Assembly (NCBI GenBank): GCA_046262415.1 | Contig: JBHEMU010000025.1 | Location: 1 to 5,571 of the forward strand | Reading direction: 5' to 3' | DNA length: 5,571 bases | DNA from: JACDAS01 sp046262415 | GTDB taxonomy: Bacteria; Actinomycetota; Thermoleophilia; Gaiellales; Gaiellaceae | Part shown: piece after piece, positions 1 through 5,040 of the stretch | How the letters are laid out: each line of letters starts with the position of its first letter | Numbering within the stretch: the first letter of the stretch is position 1 | Position numbers and translations under genes: made by a program | The notes under the pieces: model-generated | The model's input: only the letters and a program-made list of their open reading frames with translations | Database searches by the model: none | Told to the model about the DNA's origin: nothing

Positions 1-1
1 A

Positions 2-37
2 CCGCCGGAGGGCGACGACGTGCTCCCCTTGCCCTGA
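2..37 (+). CDS. Possible 3' end of an upstream gene (partial, unidentified)
   Basis: Read from base 2, this frame gives PPEGDDVLPLP and then a TGA at 35-37. The acidic and proline-rich tail looks like an ordinary protein C-terminus, and a strong terminator lies about 70 bases downstream on the same strand, as expected after a gene end. Nothing in eleven residues identifies the product. By position it could be an earlier trp gene such as trpC, but that is a guess. The other two forward frames are also open at the window edge, but they run on through the terminator hairpins, so I prefer this frame. Confidence 0.35.
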   Translation, partial: PPEGDDVLPLP

Positions 38-72
38 TCAAGCCTGCGCAGGTGACGGGGGCGGGCTCTCAT

Positions 73-100
73 GCGCCGGCCCGCCTCCGTCGGCCGGCGC
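73..100 (+). other. GC-rich hairpin in the trp leader
   Basis: A perfect 9-bp inverted repeat pairs GCGCCGGCC at 73-81 with GGCCGGCGC at 92-100, around a 10-base loop. It stands 5 bases ahead of the terminator-like hairpin at 106-159. No T-run follows it, so on its own it is not an intrinsic terminator. It could be the first half of a two-hairpin switch, or simply stabilise the 3' end of the upstream transcript. In DNA this GC-rich, a chance stem is a real alternative. Confidence 0.4.
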
Positions 101-105
101 CCTTG

Positions 106-159
106 AGCCCGGTGGCGCGGCTCCGACTGGGAGGAGCCGCCCACCGGGCTTCTTCGTTT
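106..159 (+). terminator. Strong intrinsic-terminator hairpin upstream of trpF
   Basis: The arm AGCCCGGTGG (106-115) pairs with CCACCGGGCT (141-150), and GCGGCTCC (117-124) pairs with GGAGCCGC (133-140). That makes 18 base pairs with a single bulged C at 116 and an 8-base loop. It is followed directly by TCTTCGTTT (151-159), a T-rich tail. The opposite strand has no T-run on the other side, so it should act on rightward transcripts only. It either ends the upstream gene or attenuates readthrough into trpFBA. The trpF start lies only about 70 bases further on, and I found no convincing promoter in between. Confidence 0.8.
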
Positions 160-229
160 CGGGCGGCTATGGCCGGGCCCCGACCCGTCGGCGTGGGGCT
201 TCCCTCTGCGAGCGTGCGACGATGAGCTC

Positions 230-919
230 GTGCAGCCCGTCAAGGTCAAGATCTGCGGCATCACCCACCCCGAAGACGCGCGGCGGGCGGTCGAGCTCGG
301 GGCGTGGGCACTTGGTCTCATCTTCCACGCGTCGAGCCCCCGCCGCTGCGATCCCCTTGTCGCCGAGGAGATCGCCGCCGAGCTGCGGCGCGAGGTAGCG
401 CTCACCGGCGTGTTCGTCAACCGGTCGCTCGAGGAGGTGGCCGAGGTCGCCGACCGCTGCTCGCTCTCGATCCTCCAGCTCCACGGGGACGAGGGGCCCG
501 CCTACTGTCGAGAGGCCGCGCGCCGCACCGGTGCCCGGGTCATGAAGGCGGTGCGGGTCAGGGACGCGTCCACCCTCCGCGCGCTCGCGGCGTGGCAGGT
601 CGATCTGCACCTGCTCGACGCCCACGTCCCCGGGCGCCGGGGCGGCACGGGCGAGACCTTCAACTGGGAGCTCGCGGGCGCCCATCCCGGCGGCACGCCG
701 ATCGTCCTCTCCGGCGGGCTGAATGCCGACAACGTGGGCGCGGGGATCGCCGCGGTCCGCCCGTTCGCGGTCGACACCGCGAGCGGCACCGAGTCCGCCC
801 CGGGGCGCAAGGGCCCGGCGAAGGTCCGTGCCTTCTTCCGGGCCGTCGAAACGGCGTCGCAGCGGCTCGAGACTCCGCTCGTTGGCCTGGACACCGAACA
901 CGCGGGAGTCGGCCGGTGA
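230..919 (+). CDS. trpF: Phosphoribosylanthranilate isomerase (TrpF)
   Basis: This enzyme catalyses the Amadori rearrangement of N-(5'-phosphoribosyl)anthranilate to CdRP, the third committed step of tryptophan synthesis, in the cytoplasm. The 229-residue product has the TIM-barrel hallmarks in order. KICGIT carries Cys9, the expected general base, on strand 1. Next come FVN (62-64), QLHGDEG (83-89), LLDAH with Asp130 as the expected general acid, and GGTGETFNW (138-146). The phosphate-binding ends are LSGGLNADNV (160-169) and VDTASGTESAPG (181-192). The GTG at 230 is chosen because the KVKICGIT strand begins four residues later, as in family members. The Shine-Dalgarno is weak (GATGAG, 221-226). 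About 23 residues after VRAFFRAV (199-206) form an extra tail that runs into trpB. The stop overlaps the trpB start, so the two are probably translationally coupled. Confidence 0.95.
   Translation: MQPVKVKICGITHPEDARRAVELGAWALGLIFHASSPRRCDPLVAEEIAAELRREVALTGVFVNRSLEEVAEVADRCSLSILQLHGDEGPAYCREAARRTGARVMKAVRVRDASTLRALAAWQVDLHLLDAHVPGRRGGTGETFNWELAGAHPGGTPIVLSGGLNADNVGAGIAAVRPFAVDTASGTESAPGRKGPAKVRAFFRAVETASQRLETPLVGLDTEHAGVGR
904..908 (+). promoter_or_regulatory. Shine-Dalgarno for trpB inside trpF
   Basis: GGGAG sits 7 bases before the GTG at 916, within the last codons of trpF. It supports the GTG start that overlaps the trpF stop codon, rather than any far-upstream start in the same long open frame. 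Confidence 0.55.
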
Positions 920-2172
920 GCGGGCCCGGCACGTCGGCGCGCGCCCCCGACCGCCGCTTCGGCGCCTACGGCGGGCGCTACGTCCCCGAGACCCTGATCC
1001 CCGCGCTCGACGAGCTCGAGGCCGCGTGGGTCGAGGCCCGTGCGGACACGGCGTTCACCGAAGAGCTCGCCGTCCTGCTGCGCGACTACGCAGGCCGCCC
1101 CACGCCGCTCTACCGCGCGCGGCGCCTGTCGGAGGCCGCCGGGCGCACCGTCTACCTCAAGCGCGAGGACCTGCTCCACACCGGCGCCCACAAGCTCAAC
1201 AACGCCCTCGGCCAGGCCCTGCTGGCCAGGCGCATGGGCAAGGCGCGCGTCATCGCCGAGACCGGCGCTGGCCAGCACGGGGTCGCCACCGCGACGGCCT
1301 GCGCGCTGCTCGGGCTCGAATGCGTCGTGTACATGGGCACCGAGGACATGCGTCGCCAACGTCCGAACGTCGAGCGGATGGGGCTGCTCGGGGCCGACGT
1401 CGCCCCCGTCGAGGCGGGCGCGCGCACGCTCAAGGAGGCGGTCTCCGAGGCGATCCGCGATTGGGTGACCAACTCCGCGCACAGCCACTACGTGATCGGC
1501 TCGGCGGTCGGCCCCGCGCCCTACCCGGCGCTCGTGCGCGACCTGCAGCGGGTCATCGGGGACGAGGCGCGGGCTCAAGTGCTCGCGGCCGAGGGGAGGC
1601 TGCCGGACCGCGTGATCGCATGCGTGGGCGGCGGCTCGAACGCCATCGGCACGTTTGTCGCGTTCACCGGCGACGCCGACGTCGAGCTGATCGGAGTGGA
1701 GGCCGCTGGCGAGGGGATCGACTCCGGTCGCCACAGCGCTCCGCTCTCGACCGGCGCGCGCGGCATCCTGCACGGCTCGCTCTCGGCGGTGATGCAGGAC
1801 GCGGACGGGCAGATCGTCGAGGCTCACTCGGTCTCCGCCGGACTGGACTACCCGGGCTCCGGTCCCGAGCACGCCCACCTGCGCGACTCGGGGCGGGCGC
1901 GCTACGTCGCGGTGACCGACGACGAGGCGGTCGCCGCGTTCCGCCGCCTGTGCCGGCTCGAGGGAATCGTCCCGGCGCTCGAGCCCGCGCACGCGGTCGC
2001 GTGGCTGCTCGGCTCGAGGGTCGATGCGGCGGCCGGGAGGGGACCGGTGACGGCCAACGGCGACGGGGCCGGGCCAGCAGGCGGCTCTCGCACCGCGAGC
2101 GGGGGGCTCGACCTTCTCACCCTCTCCGGGCGCGGCGACAAGGACCTCGCCGAGGTCCTCGAGCTTGGCTGA
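916..2172 (+). CDS. trpB: Tryptophan synthase beta subunit (TrpB)
   Basis: TrpB is the PLP-dependent subunit that condenses indole with L-serine to give tryptophan; it works with TrpA in an alpha2-beta2 complex. The 418-residue protein opens with FGAYGGRYVPETL (15-27), a family signature. HTGAHKLNN carries the PLP Schiff-base lysine Lys93, and AETGAGQHG holds Glu115, the counterpart of catalytic Glu109 in Salmonella. GGGSNAIG (238-245) is the PLP phosphate cup, SAGLDYPGSGPEH follows, Glu356 matches Glu350, and LSGRGDKD (403-410) carries the pyridine-nitrogen serine Ser404. The frame is open far upstream, but the GTG at 916 is the sensible start: the conserved N-terminus begins just after it and GGGAG precedes it. 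Glu356 to Ser404 spans 48 residues, against about 27 in Salmonella; the extra stretch, roughly residues 374-397, is rich in Gly, Ala, Ser and Thr. The 3' end overlaps trpA by 8 nt. Confidence 0.97.
   Translation: MSGPGTSARAPDRRFGAYGGRYVPETLIPALDELEAAWVEARADTAFTEELAVLLRDYAGRPTPLYRARRLSEAAGRTVYLKREDLLHTGAHKLNNALGQALLARRMGKARVIAETGAGQHGVATATACALLGLECVVYMGTEDMRRQRPNVERMGLLGADVAPVEAGARTLKEAVSEAIRDWVTNSAHSHYVIGSAVGPAPYPALVRDLQRVIGDEARAQVLAAEGRLPDRVIACVGGGSNAIGTFVAFTGDADVELIGVEAAGEGIDSGRHSAPLSTGARGILHGSLSAVMQDADGQIVEAHSVSAGLDYPGSGPEHAHLRDSGRARYVAVTDDEAVAAFRRLCRLEGIVPALEPAHAVAWLLGSRVDAAAGRGPVTANGDGAGPAGGSRTASGGLDLLTLSGRGDKDLAEVLELG
2152..2156 (+). promoter_or_regulatory. Shine-Dalgarno fixing the TTG start of trpA
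   Basis: GAGGT lies 8 bases before the TTG at 2165, inside the trpB coding sequence. No ATG or GTG is available in frame nearby upstream. The site therefore supports TTG initiation and an 8-base overlap with trpB. Confidence 0.6.
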
Positions 2173-2941
2173 CCGCATCGCCGCCGCCTTTGCCGGCCAC
2201 GGCCGCCGGGCGGCGCTCATGCCCTACCTGATGGGTGGCTTCCCCGACCTCGCGACCTCCCACGCAGTGGCCGCGGCCTGCGCCGACGCGGGGGCCGACC
2301 TCGTGGAGCTCGGCGTTCCCTTCTCGGATCCGCTCGCCGACGGCCCGACGATCCACGCCGCGGCCAGCGAGGCGTTGGCCGGGGGCACGACGGTCGACGA
2401 CGTCCTCGGCGTCTGCGAGGGAGTGGCGGAGCGGCTGGCGGTGCTGCTCATGGTCTACGCCAACACGGTCCTCGCCGGCGGCGCGGAGGCCTTCGTCGGG
2501 CGCGCCGCTGATGCCGGAGCCGCCGGCCTGATCGTCCCCGACCTCCCCCACGATGAGGCCGCCGAGCTGCGTGCCGCCTGCGACTCGCGCGGACTGGCCC
2601 TCGTGCCGCTCGTCGCGCCGACGACGGCGGCCGATCGGCTCGCGGCGATCGGCCAGGACGCGCGGGGGTTCGTGTACACCGTCTCGCTCTCGGGGACCAC
2701 GGGGGAGCGAGGGGAGCTCCCGCCCGAGCTCTCTGGCCTCGTGGAGCGGGTGCGGGCGGCCGCCGGGTCGACCCCGGTCGCCGTCGGCTTCGGGATCGCC
2801 ACCGCCGAGCAGGCGCGCGGAGTGGGGGAGATCGCCGACGGGGTGATCGTCGGCAGTCGCGTGGTCCGGGCCGCGGGCGACGGGGGGGCAGAGGCGGTGC
2901 GGGAGCTCGTCGGCGAGCTGGGGCGTGCGCTCGAGAACTAG
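2165..2941 (+). CDS. trpA: Tryptophan synthase alpha subunit (TrpA)
   Basis: TrpA cleaves indole-3-glycerol phosphate to indole and glyceraldehyde 3-phosphate and passes the indole through a tunnel to TrpB. The 258-residue TIM barrel is close to the usual 260-270. YLMGGFPD (21-28) begins the barrel. VELGVPFSDPLADGP supplies the two catalytic acids, Glu48 and Asp59, which match Glu49 and Asp60 of the Salmonella enzyme. YANTVLAGG (98-106) is the loop that contacts TrpB. SGTTGER (176-182) is the mobile active-site loop with Thr179, where most relatives read GVTG. GFGI (208-211) and VGSRVV (229-234) form the phosphate site. The TTG start is supported by GAGGT at the right distance and by the conserved N-terminus beginning soon after. 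An internal ATG at residue 19 would remove the first helix and is unlikely. Translation is probably coupled to trpB. Confidence 0.96.
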   Translation: MADRIAAAFAGHGRRAALMPYLMGGFPDLATSHAVAAACADAGADLVELGVPFSDPLADGPTIHAAASEALAGGTTVDDVLGVCEGVAERLAVLLMVYANTVLAGGAEAFVGRAADAGAAGLIVPDLPHDEAAELRAACDSRGLALVPLVAPTTAADRLAAIGQDARGFVYTVSLSGTTGERGELPPELSGLVERVRAAAGSTPVAVGFGIATAEQARGVGEIADGVIVGSRVVRAAGDGGAEAVRELVGELGRALEN

Positions 2942-2955
2942 GGCTCGGCGCTGCG

Positions 2956-2976
2956 CCCGCCGTTCGGCCCGGCGGG
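2956..2976 (+). terminator. GC hairpin after trpA, weak terminator candidate
   Basis: CCCGCCG (2956-2962) pairs perfectly with CGGCGGG (2970-2976) around the 7-base loop TTCGGCC, starting 14 bases after the trpA stop. No T-run follows, so it is not a classical intrinsic terminator. It may mark the end of the trp message or slow polymerase before the small membrane gene. Confidence 0.35.
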
Positions 2977-2985
2977 GGTCGCCGC

Positions 2986-2991
2986 TAAGCT
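2986..2991 (+). promoter_or_regulatory. Possible -10 element (TAAGCT) before the small membrane gene
   Basis: TAAGCT fits the TAnnnT pattern of actinobacterial -10 boxes and ends 10 bases before the ATG at 3002. There is no recognisable Shine-Dalgarno between them. That arrangement would suit a leaderless or nearly leaderless transcript, which is common in Actinobacteria. The -35 side (TTCGGC, 17 bases upstream) is a poor match and overlaps the hairpin loop, so the call rests on the -10 alone. Confidence 0.3.
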
Positions 2992-3001
2992 CCCGCGCCG
3001 C

Positions 3002-3169
3002 ATGGCCGTCCTCTGGGCACTGCTCGTCGGGCTCGTGATCTGGATCGTCCTCTGGGCGGTCGGGGTCAGTGCCTTCGACGCCTTGCTCGTCCTGCTCGCG
3101 CTCGTGATGGTCGCCGTGACGTGGCGGCTGATCAAGCCGTTCCTCGAGCAGCAGCTCAGCCGGTCGTAG
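3002..3169 (+). CDS. Small two-helix membrane peptide, 55 residues, function unknown
   Basis: I do not recognise a named family. ATG at 3002 opens a 55-residue frame ending in TAG at 3167-3169. The product begins MAVLWALLVGLVIWIVLWAV. It has two hydrophobic stretches, about residues 3-22 and 25-41, separated by a short VSAFD turn. The tail WRLIKPFLEQQLSRS is basic and amphipathic. This is the layout of a helical hairpin in the cytoplasmic membrane, probably with the tail inside. It begins 60 bases after trpA. There is no clear Shine-Dalgarno, but TAAGCT sits just upstream, so a leaderless start is possible. Sustained hydrophobicity over the whole length argues against a chance frame. It may be a small stress or envelope peptide, which is only a guess. 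Confidence 0.65.
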   Translation: MAVLWALLVGLVIWIVLWAVGVSAFDALLVLLALVMVAVTWRLIKPFLEQQLSRS

Positions 3170-3277
3170 ACGCCAGACTCTCGGCCGCAGGACTTGCGAA
3201 GGTCGGGGAGTAGCGCGGCGACCTGACCGTCGGGTCGTTCGAACCCCCGCGACCACCGGGGGAGCGGCAGCCGCGCC

Positions 3278-3302
3278 TCTCGTCTGCCGGGTGGAGACGA
3301 GA
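3278..3302 (+). other. Perfect 8-bp hairpin downstream of the membrane peptide gene
   Basis: TCTCGTCT (3278-3285) and AGACGAGA (3295-3302) pair without mismatch around a 9-base loop. The arms are much less GC-rich than the surroundings, so chance is a weaker explanation here than for the GC-only stems. There is no T-run after it. It could be a Rho-assisted terminator for the small gene or part of the protease leader. Confidence 0.4.
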
Positions 3303-3492
3303 ACCGCGAGCGGGCAGCCTCGCGTGGACCTCGTCGGGGCGATTCCGGCTTGCGGCGGGGGAGAAGCTTGCCCGGTCGGCCCCTTAGCGATTCGAGGCGT
3401 CGTTCGACCACCTTCGGGCGCTCGAGCGCTCGCCCGGCCGCCGTCGCCGTCGCGCGGTCGTACGGGCGGTGAATCCCCTGCCTCGATACGCG

Positions 3493-3500
3493 AAGGAGGA
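3493..3500 (+). promoter_or_regulatory. Near-consensus Shine-Dalgarno fixing a TTG start
   Basis: AAGGAGGA is an almost complete anti-16S match, with its AGGAGG core 5 bases before the TTG at 3505. It outweighs the alternatives in the same frame: a GTG at 3469, which lies upstream of it, and an ATG at 3544, which is too far away and has no site of its own. Confidence 0.75.
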
Positions 3501-3504
3501 CCCA

Positions 3505-4839
3505 TTGATCGCGCCTGCCCGCCGCCGGCCGGTGGCCCCTGCCATGACCCGACTTCTGGCGACCCTGACCATCGCCACCGTCGCCGGCCTGGCGATCGCC
3601 TCCGCGGCGACCGCACAGGCCGACAGCCCGCTCGAGCGCGAGATAATCGTCAAGCACGCGACCGGGCTCTCGGCCCGCGAGCAGGCCGAGCTCCGCGGCC
3701 GGGCCGAGGCCGAGCTCGTCGAACGGCTCGGGCCCGATGGAACGGACCTCGTGCGCGTGCGGGCGGGACGCGTCGACGACACCCTGGGCGAGCTGCGTCG
3801 CGATCCCCGAGTCGTCTACGCCGAGCTCAACCGCCCGGTTGGGGTTCAAGGCACCGAGCCGCTCTTCGGCCGGCTGTGGGGTTTTCGCAACACCGGCCGG
3901 GCGATCCGGGGCATCGAGGGAAGAAGGGACGCCGACGCTGACGTGGACGCCGCCTGGAAGGCGAGCCGCGGGTCCGGGGAGGTCGTGGCGATGGTCGACA
4001 GCGGGATCAACTTCGAGCACGAGGACCTGCGGGACGTCGTCCGCCGGAACCCCGGCGAATCGGGCTCCGGAAGGGAGCGCAATCGCCGCGACGACGACGG
4101 CAACGGCTACGTCGACGACTGGCGCGGCTGGGACTTCACCGGACACGGCGACGGCGACAACCGCCCCGCCGACTACAACGGCCACGGCACGCACACCGCG
4201 GGCACCGTCGCCGCCGAGGACAACGGCCGAGGAGTCGTCGGGGTCGGTCGGGACACGCGGATCGCCCCGCTGCGCATCACCGACGCCCACGGGCTCGGCA
4301 AGCTCTCGGACATGGTTCGGGCCTTCGACTACGCCGGCCGACTCGGGATACCGATCGTCAACGTGAGCGTCTCCGGCAACGGCACCAGCCGCGCGCTCCG
4401 CGAGGCCGTGGCGCGCCATCCCAACACCCTCTACGTCACCTCCGCGGGCAACTCTGCGCGGGACGTCGACGCAAATCCCCAGACGCCCTGCGCGGAGATC
4501 TCTCCCAACATCATCTGCGTCGGCGCCTCGACCAACCGCGAGCAGGCAGCCGGCTTCTCGAACTACGGGGACCGCTCGGTCGACCTCTTCGCACCCGGCC
4601 TCCATGTGGTGTCGAGCTATCGAGGCGGAGGCTACGACTACCTCTCCGGTACCTCGATGGCGGCACCTCACGTCGCCGGCGCCCTGGCCCTCATGCGCGA
4701 GCGCGCCGCCCGCCGCGACGGGCCGTCACTCAAGGCCGCCCTGCTGCGGGGGACCGACCGCCGCGTCGCGTACGCACGCCGCTCGGCCAGCGGGGGTCGA
4801 CTGAACGCCGCGCGCGCGGTGGCCGCGGCGGACCGGTAG
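3505..4839 (+). CDS. Secreted subtilisin-like serine protease (peptidase family S8) with propeptide
   Basis: This is an exported endopeptidase of 444 residues from the TTG at 3505. Residues 1-16 are a basic n-region. Residues 17-35 form the hydrophobic core, and signal-peptide cleavage is likely near ATAQA/DS (35-40). Residues 44-112 look like an I9-type inhibitory propeptide, starting EREIIVKHATG and ending VVYAELNRPV. The catalytic domain follows: Asp165 in VVAMVDSGI, His227 in NGHGTHTAG, oxyanion Asn316 in TSAGNS, and Ser384 in GTSMAAPHVAG. All triad residues are present. DDDGNGYVDD (196-205) is an acidic, calcium-loop-like stretch. Cys329 and Cys338 flank the ISPNII strand and could form a disulfide. 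The protein stops just after the catalytic domain, with no P-domain, repeat or wall anchor, so it is probably released. Its natural substrate cannot be read from the sequence. The neighbouring trp genes give no hint of its role. Confidence 0.93.
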   Translation: MIAPARRRPVAPAMTRLLATLTIATVAGLAIASAATAQADSPLEREIIVKHATGLSAREQAELRGRAEAELVERLGPDGTDLVRVRAGRVDDTLGELRRDPRVVYAELNRPVGVQGTEPLFGRLWGFRNTGRAIRGIEGRRDADADVDAAWKASRGSGEVVAMVDSGINFEHEDLRDVVRRNPGESGSGRERNRRDDDGNGYVDDWRGWDFTGHGDGDNRPADYNGHGTHTAGTVAAEDNGRGVVGVGRDTRIAPLRITDAHGLGKLSDMVRAFDYAGRLGIPIVNVSVSGNGTSRALREAVARHPNTLYVTSAGNSARDVDANPQTPCAEISPNIICVGASTNREQAAGFSNYGDRSVDLFAPGLHVVSSYRGGGYDYLSGTSMAAPHVAGALALMRERAARRDGPSLKAALLRGTDRRVAYARRSASGGRLNAARAVAAADR

Positions 4840-4947
4840 AGGTGTCTCCGGATCCGGATCCGGATCCGGAACCGGGTCCGGCTGGCGCACGCCGCGTGGC
4901 ACGGCCCGGCCCCGCCAGACGGCGCGCGGCCGGTTCTGAGACATCTC
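4839..4947. repeat. Large inverted repeat bracketing the end of the protease gene
   Basis: GAGGTGTCTC (4839-4848, beginning on the last base of the protease stop) pairs with GAGACATCTC (4938-4947) over 10 positions with one G-T. Just inside, GGAACCGG (4868-4875) pairs with CCGGTTCT (4930-4937), again with one G-T. The two 3' arms are contiguous, so the TCCGGA repeat would bulge out as its own hairpin on the 5' side. Only CTT follows, so this is not a textbook terminator. It may act as a structured 3' end for the protease message. Confidence 0.5.
4847..4870. repeat. Four perfect tandem copies of the palindromic hexamer TCCGGA
   Basis: TCCGGA is repeated four times without error, followed by the degenerate ACCGGGTCCGG. 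Because the unit is its own reverse complement, the tract can fold on itself and reads the same on both strands. It starts 8 bases after the protease stop codon. In the frame of 4848 it would encode alternating Pro-Asp, typical of a protein linker. Confidence 0.9.
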
Positions 4948-5029
4948 CTTAGACCGCGGTTGGATGACCTGGGGGGCGAACTTCGTTCTCTCGCTACTTA
5001 AGGCCTCGGTAAGCCGGTCCTCTTCCCCA

Positions 5030-5035
5030 AAGGAG
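5030..5035 (+). promoter_or_regulatory. Shine-Dalgarno for the LAxTG protein
   Basis: AAGGAG lies 5 bases before the ATG at 5041 and clearly marks that start. I see no convincing promoter in 4948-5029. TACTTA at 4995-5000 is a faint -10 resemblance without a matching -35. Confidence 0.75.
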
Positions 5036-5040
5036 CCAGG

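Larger units (their letters stand above)
3170..3504 (+). other. Gene-poor 335-base stretch with several hairpins before the protease
   Basis: No frame here has a convincing start, Shine-Dalgarno and protein-like sequence. Five inverted repeats can be drawn. ACCTGA pairs with TCGGGT (3221-3236, one G-T). CCCCC pairs with GGGGG (3244-3262). TCTCGTCT pairs with AGACGAGA (3278-3302, perfect 8 bp). CGCGAG pairs with CTCGCG (3305-3324). CGGGCG pairs with CGCCCG (3415-3436), the last overlapping a 12-base palindrome at 3418-3429. It probably contains the end of one transcript and the promoter and 5' leader of the protease gene. I could not assign it to a known riboswitch or RNA family. Confidence 0.5.

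Noticed and set aside
169..225. 18-residue frame from ATG 169 ending 4 bases before the trpF start, as a possible leader peptide
   Set aside because: It has no Shine-Dalgarno and no Trp codons, and its composition (MAGPRPVGVGLPSASVRR) is what GC-rich noncoding DNA gives. It could in principle couple to trpF, but nothing supports it.
304..915. Long upstream extension of the trpB reading frame overlapping trpF
   Set aside because: The translation is Arg/Pro/Gly-rich shadow sequence with no homology to TrpB. The conserved TrpB N-terminus begins just after GTG 916, and trpF is the real gene here.
3201..3257. tRNA-like fragment: GGTCG at 3201 and CGACC at 3250-3254 could pair, with TAGCGCGGC and a T-loop-like TTCGAAC between
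   Set aside because: The span is only about 54 bases, the T-stem does not pair (GGTCG against CCCCC), and no proper anticodon arm with a 7-base loop exists. TTCGAA is a palindrome that arises easily. It is neither a functional tRNA nor a clear remnant.
3466..3477. GGTGAATCC resembling part of the cyclic di-AMP (ydaO) riboswitch core
   Set aside because: Only about nine bases match. The other conserved blocks of that family were not found upstream, so the resemblance is probably chance.
502..4671. Several long minus-strand open frames (for example 502-2220, 2117-3616 and 2938-4671)
   Set aside because: They lie opposite genes with clear catalytic motifs and encode Arg/Gly/Ala/Pro-rich sequence without domains. 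Such antisense frames are a normal by-product of very high GC content.
4726..4944. Minus-strand 72-residue frame containing a Pro-Asp tract
   Set aside because: The Pro-Asp run appears because TCCGGA is its own reverse complement. The rest is antisense to the protease end, and no ribosome-binding site was seen.
4960..5000. Promoter guess TTGGAT (4960) with TACTTA (4995) ahead of the last gene
   Set aside because: The spacing is 29 bases, far from the usual 16-19, and TACTTA does not end in the conserved T.
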